From positions 1 to 8,354 of the forward strand of contig JAIRUY010000192.1 of assembly GCA_031254175.1 (NCBI GenBank): DNA of 8,354 nt, in the 5' to 3' direction. Below the pieces are notes generated by a model. That model saw only the letters and a program-made list of their open reading frames with translations, was not told where the DNA came from and made no database searches. This document shows, one piece after another, positions 1 through 6,109 of the stretch (within the stretch, counting starts at the first letter, position 1; every line of letters starts with the position of its first letter). Made by a program: the position numbers and the translations under genes. The stretch comes from Treponema sp. (GTDB lineage Bacteria > Spirochaetota > Spirochaetia > Treponematales > Breznakiellaceae).

Positions 1-1365
1 TGGGGTTTCCGCGATATTTTACAGGATGTGAATTTCAATCTGCCGTATGCTGCGGATACTGTGAGATCGGCTCTTAAACACATAGCAACACAAATGTTTT
101 CCAGCGGAGTGTGTTATCATAATTTTTTTATTGACCAGCCCGGCAACAAAAATATTGAGGCGAGTGACGACCCTATTTGGTTTCCGATGGCTGTAATCAA
201 ATATGTTAAAGAAACAGGAGATTTCGCGTTTTTGGATGAAAAAGCGGCGTATGCCGAAGTCCACGAGAAACGGGGCGAAATTTACGGTTCAATTCTGGAA
301 CATATTAAAAAGGCAATTGACCGTGTTTGGACAGACAGGAGCGGCCGCGATTTACCGTACATGAAGGATTGCGACTGGAATGACGACCTCAACGAACTCC
401 GCACCGGCGGCGAATGGAACAAGGACGTGGAAAGCGTTATGGTGGCGCAGCAATTGTACAAGGTTATGATTGACACAGCGCAATTGTTAAAAGCCGCTGA
501 TAAAGAAACCGCACTTGCGGACGAATATCACGCCCGCGCTGAAAAGGTTTACGCCGCAATTGAAAAATACGCAATCGATAAAGAAGGTTATTATATCCGC
601 GCGCTTTCACTTGCCGTCAATAAAAAAGACCTGGGAAGAAGCGAAAACGCTGAAGCGAAAATTTTTCTGGAACCTCAAACCTTTGGAATTAACTGCGGAA
701 CTGCTGATACAGACCGCGCAAAAACTGTGATAAAAAAAGTGGAAGAATATCTGGACAGCGAGTTCGGAGCGCAGATTTGTTTCCCTGTTTATTCAGGCCT
801 TGCGGAACGTAATGAATTACCCGGCAGAACATGGAATATGGAAAAAGAACCTCCCGCAATGAAAGAAAACGGTTCTATTTTTATGCACCTTAACGCCTGG
901 CTGGTGCAGAGTTACGCGATTTTAAACAGGGGAACAGACGCGGTAAAACATTACGAAAAATGCCTCCCCGAAAATTTGGCAAGCGATCAAGACCGCTACA
1001 AAAGCGAGCCGTATGTTTATCCGGAATATGTCCGGGGACGCGGCGGTTTCGGCTTCGGACAGGGAGGGCATACATGGCTTACGGGAACAGCGCCTACAAT
1101 GCACCAGTCGCTTACCGAGTGGGTTTTGGGAATACAAAGCGATTACTCAGGGCTAAAAATAGACCCAAAAATCTCAAAAGAATGGAAAGAGTTCTCAGCA
1201 AAACGGAATTTTCGCGGAGCAACTTACGAAATCTTCATCAAAAACCCTAACGGCGTGGAATACGGGGTAAAATCAATAACGGTTGACGGAATAGAAATTC
1301 AGGGCAATTTGATTAGCCCACACAGTGACGGAAAAACACATAAGGTAGAAGTGGTTTTGGGCTGA
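1..1365 (+). CDS. GH94-type glycoside phosphorylase, C-terminal part (5' end outside window)
   Basis: The reading frame is open from base 1, so the N-terminus lies outside the window; 454 codons are visible. The family (GH94, formerly glycosyltransferase 36; cellobiose, chitobiose and related phosphorylases) cleaves beta-linked disaccharides with phosphate, giving a sugar 1-phosphate plus a free sugar in the cytoplasm. The visible part opens with WGFRDILQD, a typical GH94 catalytic-domain block, followed by SDDPIWFPMAV and TGDFAFLDE. KDCDWNDDLN (window residues about 123-132) carries the DWND motif that holds the general-acid aspartate. The C-terminal block TGTAPTMHQSLTEWVLGIQ and the following beta-rich tail are also characteristic. 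No signal peptide can be judged. The GTG at 28 is an internal valine, not a start. Substrate cannot be told from sequence alone; 'cellobiose phosphorylase' would be over-precise. The protein ends normally with TGA and has no evident link to the cofactor genes downstream. Confidence 0.85.
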   Translation, partial: WGFRDILQDVNFNLPYAADTVRSALKHIATQMFSSGVCYHNFFIDQPGNKNIEASDDPIWFPMAVIKYVKETGDFAFLDEKAAYAEVHEKRGEIYGSILEHIKKAIDRVWTDRSGRDLPYMKDCDWNDDLNELRTGGEWNKDVESVMVAQQLYKVMIDTAQLLKAADKETALADEYHARAEKVYAAIEKYAIDKEGYYIRALSLAVNKKDLGRSENAEAKIFLEPQTFGINCGTADTDRAKTVIKKVEEYLDSEFGAQICFPVYSGLAERNELPGRTWNMEKEPPAMKENGSIFMHLNAWLVQSYAILNRGTDAVKHYEKCLPENLASDQDRYKSEPYVYPEYVRGRGGFGFGQGGHTWLTGTAPTMHQSLTEWVLGIQSDYSGLKIDPKISKEWKEFSAKRNFRGATYEIFIKNPNGVEYGVKSITVDGIEIQGNLISPHSDGKTHKVEVVLG

Positions 1366-1392
1366 TATTTATGACCTTTTACACGCCCTAGT

Positions 1393-1428
1393 AAAATAAC
1401 CAATTGAGTGTTATTTTTAATAAACACT
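1393..1428. repeat. two overlapping inverted repeats upstream of nhaC
   Basis: AAAATAAC (1393-1400) is an exact reverse complement of GTTATTTT (1410-1417), 9 bases apart. Overlapping it, AGTGTT (1407-1412) pairs with AACACT (1423-1428), 10 bases apart. The two share 1407-1417, so as RNA they exclude each other; as DNA they could be operator half-sites. The first is followed by one more T and could act as a weak AT-rich terminator for the GH94 gene. This is the only structure in the 82 base gap between that gene and nhaC. Function is inferred only. Confidence 0.4.
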
Positions 1429-1437
1429 ATTTAACTT

Positions 1438-1443
1438 GGAGGA
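1438..1443 (+). promoter_or_regulatory. ribosome binding site of nhaC (decides the start)
   Basis: GGAGGA lies 4 bases before TTG at 1448. The earlier in-frame TTG at 1436 overlaps this Shine-Dalgarno and has none of its own, so 1448 is the better start. Confidence 0.75.
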
Positions 1444-1447
1444 CATT

Positions 1448-3013
1448 TTGGGAGCAGAATTTACGAACGCAGGCTTTTGGTCGATAATTCCGCCTTTGGT
1501 GGCTATCACCCTTGCTTTAATTACAAAAGAGGTAATTTTCTCGCTGTTAGTTGGGATTATGTCAGGAGCGCTGATCTACAGCGGTTTTTTTGGATTGGGC
1601 GCAGTTGGTATCTTTACTGTTACTGTCGAAACTATGGCAGAGCAATTTGATGCCACAATGGTTATTTTTCTGGCTTTGCTTGGAGCCCTTGTCGCATTGA
1701 TAACAAAGGCAGGAGGTTCAAACTCATACGGCGCCTGGGCTCAACGAAAAATCAAATCAAAAAAAAGCGCTGGTTTTTTAACAGTATTATTGGGGATGAT
1801 ACTTTTCATTGACGATTACTTTAATTGTCTTACTCTTGGAACGATAATGCGCCCGATAACCGACCGTTATAAGATGTCAAGGGAAAAACTTTCCTATCTC
1901 ATTGACGCGACTGCCGCGCCGATTTGTATCATTGCCCCCATATCTTCATGGGCGGCAGCAGTAATTTCTTATTATCCAACAAGAACAGGCGTCAGCGGTA
2001 TGCAGGCGTTTATTGGCTCCATACCGATGAATCTTTACGCGCTTTTAACACTGTTTATGATCATGTGGCTGTCTTTGCGCAGAAAAGGAGATTTTGGTCC
2101 AATGGCAGCAGCGGAACGCCGCGCGGAAGAAACAGGTAAACTTGGAAATGAGGAAACATCATCCAATTCAGGAGATGATGAACTTGAAAAACTTGATATA
2201 TCACCCAAAGGAACCATAATTGATCTGGTAATCCCTGTCGCGTTCCTTGTACTCTTCTCTGTTCTTGCCATGCTTTTTTCCGGAGGCTATTGGAACGGCG
2301 AAGGATTAACTCTTTTTGACGCTTTCGGAGAAACCGACGCGGGCTTTTCGCTGGCATTGGGCGGTTTAGGCGCTTTGATAGTTACTTTCTTTATGTTTGT
2401 GCCGCGTAAATTAATAGGTTTCAGAGATTATTTCTCCGTCATGAACAAGGGGGTAAAATCCATGGTACCGGCAATTATTATTCTCACGCTTGCATGGACA
2501 ATAGGCGGTATCTGCCGTTACAAACTTAACACCGGCGATTACGTCGCAACTTTGGTAGAAGCTTCATCTATGCCTGTGGCGATAATTCCCGCAATAATGT
2601 TTATAATTGCCGCTTTATTGTCATTCGCTATCGGTACTTCATGGGGAACATTTGGTATCCTCATTCCTATTGGGATTACCATCTGCGACAGTGTTGCTCC
2701 GCATCTTTCGATTGTGACACTTTCGGCAATTCTTGCCGGCTCAGTCTTTGGCGACCACAGTTCACCAATCTCTGATACAACCATACTAGCTTCAATCGGC
2801 GGCAGGTGTAATCTCATTGATCACATTACAACTCAGCTTCCGTATGCCATTGTCGTTGCCGTAATCAGCTTTATTGGATATATCGTGTACGGTATTATTT
2901 CACCAATGGGCTACGCGGCAAGTGTCGCCATTACATTGCCGTCATCACTTGCGCTGCTCATAATCGCTCTATTGATAATACCAAAAGTTTGGAAAGTGAA
3001 AAACAATGCTTAA
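1448..3013 (+). CDS. NhaC-family Na+/H+ antiporter
   Basis: This is a polytopic inner-membrane transporter of the NhaC family (Na_H_antiporter domain), expected to exchange sodium for protons or an organic acid. From TTG at 1448 it has 521 residues, normal for this long subgroup. About 11-12 hydrophobic segments can be seen, split by a charged, Ser/Glu-rich loop at about residues 212-255. Family motifs include IDDYFNCLTLGTIMRP (about 121-136), the ATAAPICIIAPISSWAA stretch, GTSWGTFGILIP and GSVFGDHSSPISDTT near the C-terminus. The start is set by the GGAGGA at 1438-1443; an upstream TTG at 1436 would add four residues. Relatives in the family include malate/lactate antiporters, so the exact substrate is uncertain. 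It is followed by the hairpin region at 3021-3090 and has no clear functional tie to cofactor synthesis, though transcripts reading through would enter the moaC operon. Confidence 0.88.
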   Translation: MGAEFTNAGFWSIIPPLVAITLALITKEVIFSLLVGIMSGALIYSGFFGLGAVGIFTVTVETMAEQFDATMVIFLALLGALVALITKAGGSNSYGAWAQRKIKSKKSAGFLTVLLGMILFIDDYFNCLTLGTIMRPITDRYKMSREKLSYLIDATAAPICIIAPISSWAAAVISYYPTRTGVSGMQAFIGSIPMNLYALLTLFMIMWLSLRRKGDFGPMAAAERRAEETGKLGNEETSSNSGDDELEKLDISPKGTIIDLVIPVAFLVLFSVLAMLFSGGYWNGEGLTLFDAFGETDAGFSLALGGLGALIVTFFMFVPRKLIGFRDYFSVMNKGVKSMVPAIIILTLAWTIGGICRYKLNTGDYVATLVEASSMPVAIIPAIMFIIAALLSFAIGTSWGTFGILIPIGITICDSVAPHLSIVTLSAILAGSVFGDHSSPISDTTILASIGGRCNLIDHITTQLPYAIVVAVISFIGYIVYGIISPMGYAASVAITLPSSLALLIIALLIIPKVWKVKNNA

Positions 3014-3020
3014 ACCCGGC

Positions 3021-3069
3021 TTGCCCCGCTTTGTTGCAGAAGATATAGCTTCTTCTTCAAGCGGGGCAA
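3021..3069 (+). promoter_or_regulatory. long hairpin, possible antiterminator form
   Basis: TTGCCCCGCTT (3021-3031) is a perfect 11 bp inverted repeat of AAGCGGGGCAA (3059-3069). The 27 base loop holds a smaller stem, AGAAG (3038-3042) with CTTCT (3049-3053). The stem ends 10 bases before the T-tract, too far for an efficient intrinsic terminator by itself. It shares its right arm with the hairpin at 3061-3076, so only one of the two can form. A simple reading is plain transcript-end structure of nhaC; a regulated read-through role is inference. Confidence 0.55.
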
Positions 3070-3090
3070 ACCTCGCGCCTTTATTTTTTT
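3061..3090 (+). terminator. intrinsic terminator or attenuator before moaC
   Basis: GCGGGG (3061-3066), loop CAAA, then CCTCGC (3071-3076) makes a compact 6 bp GC-rich stem with one G-U pair. Three bases later comes TTTATTTTTTT (3080-3090). Stem, small loop and U-tract form a standard rho-independent terminator. It ends two bases before the moaC ATG, so it could end nhaC transcripts or attenuate the cofactor operon. It competes with the 11 bp stem at 3021-3069. Confidence 0.6.
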
Positions 3091-3091
3091 A

Positions 3092-4000
3092 ATGGCTAAG
3101 TCCGCTTGTATAATCAGATTAACCCGCTTTCCCGAAAAAAACATTCCGGGTGAACATTTAAAAAGCGCGTTACTTCTGGAAAATAAAGGGATGGAAGGGG
3201 ACTATCACGCAAACGGCGGACAACGGCAGATCAGCCTCCTTTCTCTTAAAGATCGTCAATGGATGGACGCTCAAACGGAAAAGGGACTTTGTTTCACAGA
3301 ATACAGGGAAAACATCCTGTTTAATTCGCAGGTCTTTTTGCAGCCGGGAATTAGATTTAATATAGGTGAAGCCATTATTGAAACAAGCGGCGGAAGCAAA
3401 CATTATTTTGAACACTGCCCTTTTATCAGAAAAGGAAAACATTGTGTGTTGGCGGGGCAGTACCTTTTTGCAAAAGTTATCAAAGGAGGTATTGTCCGTA
3501 CAGGAGACGAGGTTACAATGATTGAAAAAAGTTTTTCACATTTTGACGGAAGCGGAAATGCGATTATGGCTGATGTTTCCGGTAAAGAAATAACAGAACG
3601 TTACGCCGCGGCAAAAGGTACAATTTCCATAAATCCGGAAATCCTTGCGGCCATACAGAGCGGCGCCGCAAAGAAGGGAGATGTGCTTGGTGTAGCCAGA
3701 ATTGCGGGTATCAGCGCAGCCAAACAAACAGCAAATCTTATCCCCCTTTGCCATCCTTTGATTTTTGATGCGTGTAAAATTGATTTTAACATTGATGAAA
3801 AAAATCTTAAAATTGAAGCAGTCTGCACTGTAAGACTTTCCGGCAAAACAGGCGCCGATATGGAGGCGCTGACAGGAGTTTGCGTAACACTGCTTGCTAT
3901 TTACGATATGTGCAAATCCATCGACAGAAGCATGAAAATCGGCGATATCAGACTTGTTGAAAAATCAGGCGGCAAAAGCGGCACGTTCAAAAATGAATGA
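3092..4000 (+). CDS. moaC: MOSC-MoaC fusion; cyclic pyranopterin monophosphate synthase
   Basis: This 302-residue protein joins two domains. Residues about 1-145 are a MOSC domain (GMEGDYHANGGQRQISLLSL at 33-52, KVIKGGIVRTGDEV at 128-141). Residues about 149-302 are a full MoaC, which converts the MoaA product into cyclic pyranopterin monophosphate (cPMP). MoaC landmarks are KKGDV (194-198), ARIAG, LIPLCHPL with His221, GKTGADMEALT (251-261), YDMCK with Asp272 and Lys275, and KSGGKSGTF. Where E. coli MoaC has EME in the active site this one has DME (Asp257), a conservative change. The MOSC half keeps Cys109 and Cys118 but has Tyr where the second MOSC protein in the operon has Cys103. The ATG at 3092 has no Shine-Dalgarno and follows a T-tract, yet it fits the expected MOSC N-terminus. 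The gene overlaps moaA by 8 bases. Domain calls are secure; the MOSC role (sulfur or cofactor handling) is inferred. Confidence 0.9.
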   Translation: MAKSACIIRLTRFPEKNIPGEHLKSALLLENKGMEGDYHANGGQRQISLLSLKDRQWMDAQTEKGLCFTEYRENILFNSQVFLQPGIRFNIGEAIIETSGGSKHYFEHCPFIRKGKHCVLAGQYLFAKVIKGGIVRTGDEVTMIEKSFSHFDGSGNAIMADVSGKEITERYAAAKGTISINPEILAAIQSGAAKKGDVLGVARIAGISAAKQTANLIPLCHPLIFDACKIDFNIDEKNLKIEAVCTVRLSGKTGADMEALTGVCVTLLAIYDMCKSIDRSMKIGDIRLVEKSGGKSGTFKNE

Positions 4001-4991
4001 CATAAAAACAGGCAGAAAAATCCTCACGGATTCCTTCGGCAGAAAAATTGATTATCTGCGTCTTTCAATTACAGATCGATGCAATCTGCGCTGCCTTTAC
4101 TGTATGCCGCCTGAAGGAGTCGATTCAATATCACATAACGAAATTCTGCGTTTTGAGGAACTGTTAAAACTTTGCCGCATCTTCGCGGATATCGGCATCG
4201 ACACTGTCAGGGTTACAGGAGGCGAACCTTTAATCCGAAAGGGAGCGGTTGATTTTATAAGAGAATTAAAGGCAATTAACGGAATAAAGCGCGTAACAAT
4301 GACAAGTAACGGAGTGCTTTTGGGAGAACACCTTAAAGAACTGTCCCGCTCAGAGCTTGATGCTGTAAATATCAGCCTTGATACATTGGACAGGGAAAAG
4401 TTCTCGTTTTTAACAAGAGGAGGAACGTTAGGCAACATTCTCTCTGCCATTGACTTAGCTCTTGAATTGGCTCTTGAAGTAAAAATTAACTGTGTTCCAT
4501 TACGCGGATTTAATGAAGATGATATTCCGCAAATTGCCTCTCTGGCGAAAAACAGAAAAATAACCGTGCGGTTTATTGAGCTTATGCCTCTGGGAGCGGC
4601 TTCTTCGATGAAGGGCATTGCGGAGACTGAAGTTTTTACCCTCATAGAAAAAAAATTCGGCTGCCTTGAGCCGTTACCTTTTAATTACGGAAGCGGACCT
4701 GCGTCCTATTACACTCTGGACGGATTTTCAGGTAACATCGGAATCATCAGCGCTGTAAGCAGGAGATTCTGTGAAAAATGCAACCGTCTGCGGCTTTCGG
4801 CATCGGGCGCTTTAAAGCCCTGCCTTTCCGGCAGCATAAGCGCCGACCTTCGCGGTTTACTGCGAAATAACGCTTCCGATGAAAATATTGCGGACGTTAT
4901 CCGCAAACTTGCGGCGGATAAACCGGCAGGGCACAATTTTAACTTTAATGACTACTCAAAAAAAATAGAAATGTTTCGGATTGGAGGCTGA
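3993..4991 (+). CDS. moaA: GTP 3',8-cyclase MoaA (radical SAM)
   Basis: MoaA uses S-adenosylmethionine and two [4Fe-4S] clusters to cyclise GTP, the first step of molybdenum/tungsten cofactor synthesis in the cytoplasm. The 332 residues match the usual length. The N-terminal radical SAM motif is C30-x3-C34-x2-C37 in TDRCNLRCLYCMPP, with the SAM-binding GGEP at 76-79. The second cluster motif is C260-x2-C263-x13-C277 in the C-terminal part, and the chain ends in the Gly-Gly (331-332) needed for activity in known MoaA. The ATG at 3993 lies inside the end of moaC, which argues for translational coupling; there is no clear Shine-Dalgarno. An upstream in-frame TTG at 3954 would add 13 residues lying wholly within moaC and is not preferred. 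All catalytic residues appear intact. Confidence 0.96.
   Translation: MNDIKTGRKILTDSFGRKIDYLRLSITDRCNLRCLYCMPPEGVDSISHNEILRFEELLKLCRIFADIGIDTVRVTGGEPLIRKGAVDFIRELKAINGIKRVTMTSNGVLLGEHLKELSRSELDAVNISLDTLDREKFSFLTRGGTLGNILSAIDLALELALEVKINCVPLRGFNEDDIPQIASLAKNRKITVRFIELMPLGAASSMKGIAETEVFTLIEKKFGCLEPLPFNYGSGPASYYTLDGFSGNIGIISAVSRRFCEKCNRLRLSASGALKPCLSGSISADLRGLLRNNASDENIADVIRKLAADKPAGHNFNFNDYSKKIEMFRIGG
4983..4987 (+). promoter_or_regulatory. ribosome binding site of the stand-alone MOSC gene
   Basis: GGAGG sits inside the last codons of moaA, 5 bases before ATG 4993. It rules out the in-frame TTG at 4981, which would overlap the site. Confidence 0.8.
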
Positions 4992-4992
4992 C

Positions 4993-5424
4993 ATGGGTAT
5001 TATAACCGCAATATGCACCAGTATCGAAAAAGGAACTGCAAAAACAGATGTTGGCAAAGCTGAACTTGTCGTTGAACATGGCATAAAAGGTGATGCCCAT
5101 GCAGGCGGCCTGTCTCGTCAGGTTTCTTTGCTTTCGCTCCAAAAAATTAACGCGTTCCGCACTGATGAGATGAAAATTGAATACGGCGCTTTTGGAGAAA
5201 ACATAATTGTAGACGGGATTGATTTGGCGGGCCTTTCAATTGGAACAAAATTACGCTGCGGCCAGGCGCTGCTTGAAATAACCCAAAAAGGAAAAGAATG
5301 TCACAACCGTTGCGCGATTTATGAACGCATGGGAGACTGTATAATGCCGACAGAAGGAGTATTCGCCAGAGTGCTGCATGGCGGCATAATAAAAAACGGA
5401 GATGAAATATATGCCTTCCAATGA
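4993..5424 (+). CDS. stand-alone MOSC domain protein
   Basis: A 143-residue single-domain MOSC protein (named after the molybdenum cofactor sulfurase C-terminal domain). It has HGIKGDAHAGGLSRQVSLLSL (29-49), FGENIIVDGI (67-76), KECHNRCAIYERMGDCIMP (101-119) with Cys103, Cys107 and Cys116, and the closing HGGIIKNGDEI. Small MOSC proteins of this type often sit beside or are fused to MogA in anaerobes. Their chemistry is not settled; a role in carrying sulfur or the pterin cofactor is an inference from MOSC enzymes such as mARC and Moco sulfurase. It starts 1 base after the moaA stop and overlaps mogA by 14 bases, so it is made with them. It is clearly homologous to the N-terminal half of the MOSC-MoaC fusion, so the operon carries two diverged MOSC copies. 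Confidence 0.9.
   Translation: MGIITAICTSIEKGTAKTDVGKAELVVEHGIKGDAHAGGLSRQVSLLSLQKINAFRTDEMKIEYGAFGENIIVDGIDLAGLSIGTKLRCGQALLEITQKGKECHNRCAIYERMGDCIMPTEGVFARVLHGGIIKNGDEIYAFQ
5398..5401 (+). promoter_or_regulatory. ribosome binding site of mogA (decides the start)
   Basis: GGAG touches the ATG at 5402, too close to serve it, but lies 9 bases before the in-frame ATG at 5411. The later ATG is therefore the likelier start. Confidence 0.6.
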
Positions 5425-5935
5425 ATTATGCCCTGAAAACTGTCGGGGGTACAGAGCCGCGATCATTACGGTCAGCGACAGCGTTTACCGCAGAGAAAGA
5501 GAAGACGCAAGCGGCAAAGTTATAAGTGAAATCCTCAAAACTTCAGGGTTTCAGGAAAAAAATTATTTAGTACTTCCTGATGAACAGACCCTTCTTGAAA
5601 ACGAAATGAAAAAAATTTGTGATGAAAATCTCGCTGATATTATTCTGACAACCGGGGGAACCGGATTTTCTCAAAGAGATCGGACGCCGGAAGCAACCAT
5701 TGCAATAGCCGAACGTCTTGTGCCCGGTATACCGGAAGCAATGCGCCTGCACAGCATGAGTATTACAAAAAGAGCCATGTTAAGCCGCAGCGCCGCAGCC
5801 ATCCGGGGAAAGACACTGATCGTAAACCTTCCGGGCAGCCCAAAAGCTGCAAAAGAAAACCTCCAGTCCATTATCGAAGAAATAAAACACGGCCTTGACA
5901 TTCTTACAGGCAAAGAAAACGAATGCGGAACTTAA
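5411..5935 (+). CDS. mogA: MogA/MoaB-type molybdopterin adenylyltransferase
   Basis: The family binds molybdopterin and adenylates it with ATP, preparing it for metal insertion by MoeA. The 174-residue protein shows ITVSDS (19-24), LPDEQ with Asp57, the signature TTGGTGFSQRDRTPEA (80-95) with Asp90, AMLSRSAAAIRGKTLIVNLPGSPKA (122-146) and a C-terminal helix. LPDEQ and the LSR...NLPG...PK run resemble E. coli MogA more than MoaB, although the two cannot be separated firmly by eye. The start at 5411 is chosen for ribosome-binding-site spacing; ATG 5402 would add MKY. It overlaps the MOSC gene by 14 bases. It is the last gene before the 174 base tup leader, and no obvious terminator follows it, so transcripts may run on into tupABC. 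Confidence 0.92.
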   Translation: MPSNELCPENCRGYRAAIITVSDSVYRREREDASGKVISEILKTSGFQEKNYLVLPDEQTLLENEMKKICDENLADIILTTGGTGFSQRDRTPEATIAIAERLVPGIPEAMRLHSMSITKRAMLSRSAAAIRGKTLIVNLPGSPKAAKENLQSIIEEIKHGLDILTGKENECGT

Positions 5936-5959
5936 TTGATGAAGGATAAACCAGCAGAC

Positions 5960-5987
5960 TTGATTAAACCTGTCGTTATTTTATAAT
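5960..5987 (+). promoter_or_regulatory. sigma70-type promoter for tupABC
   Basis: TTGATT (5960-5965), a 16 base spacer, then a perfect TATAAT (5982-5987). The predicted start is near 5994, giving a leader of about 115 bases before the tupA ATG. It lets the transporter be expressed apart from moaC-mogA. Confidence 0.65.
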
Positions 5988-5999
5988 AGTATAACTCCG
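5974..5999. promoter_or_regulatory. ModE-like palindrome over the tup promoter
   Basis: CGTTAT (5974-5979) faces ATAAC (5991-5995), with 11 bases between the GTTAT and ATAAC arms. A second nested repeat is TTATA (5981-5985) with TATAA (5990-5994). The layout recalls ModE sites (CGnTATAT facing ATATAnCG), and it covers the -10 box and start site, where a repressor would block transcription. No regulator gene is visible here, so the identity of the binding protein is a guess. Confidence 0.4.
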
Positions 6000-6109
6000 A
6001 TTTCGCCGGGCTAAGGTCAGAAAACCAAAATTTTCTTACTATGCCTTTCGAAACGACAGGGTATAAGCGGAAACACTTGTGCCTTCCATATATTGAAAAG
6101 GGGTATAGT
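5995..6109 (+). promoter_or_regulatory. structured tupA leader RNA, possible riboswitch
   Basis: A strong hairpin lies at 6040-6065: TATGCCTT (6040-6047) pairs with AGGGTATA (6058-6065), extended inside by TCG-AAA-CGA with one bulged C. GGGTATA occurs twice, at 6059-6065 within this hairpin and at 6101-6107 overlapping the Shine-Dalgarno, so the left arm 6040-6048 can pair with either copy. Other pairings are TCCG (5996-5999) with CGGA (6068-6071) and GGAA (6069-6072) with TTCC (6084-6087). This is the pattern of a translational switch. I cannot match it to a named riboswitch class with certainty; the Moco/Tuco RNA family is the obvious candidate by context. Confidence 0.45.
6099..6103 (+). 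promoter_or_regulatory. ribosome binding site of tupA (decides the start)
   Basis: AGGGG lies 6 bases before ATG 6110 and the signal peptide begins at that ATG. The GGGG is part of the second GGGTATA-containing element and could be masked by pairing with 6040-6048. Confidence 0.75.

Noticed and set aside
3021..3049. Possible promoter TTGCCC-N17-TATAGC before moaC
   Set aside because: Only four of six bases match in each box and the bases are better explained by the 11 bp hairpin; not strong enough to annotate.
3954..3992. Upstream TTG start for moaA
   Set aside because: The 13 added residues are the out-of-frame end of moaC, and the ATG at 3993 gives the usual MoaA length and N-terminus.
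4097..4645. 182-codon open frame on the minus strand
   Set aside because: It lies wholly inside moaA, whose catalytic motifs are intact; the translation shows no family features and is a shadow of the coding strand.
5939..5986. 15-codon frame after mogA as a leader peptide
   Set aside because: No ribosome binding site, no regulatory codon run, and it lies mostly upstream of the predicted transcript start near 5994.
6041..6109. N-terminal extension of tupA from ATG 6041
   Set aside because: It would put 23 residues before a normal signal peptide and has no ribosome binding site; the bases form a leader hairpin, and ATG 6110 has AGGGG at good spacing.
5995..6109. Naming the tupA leader as a Moco/Tuco riboswitch
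   Set aside because: Context fits, but I cannot confirm the conserved core of that class by eye; kept as an unnamed structured leader.
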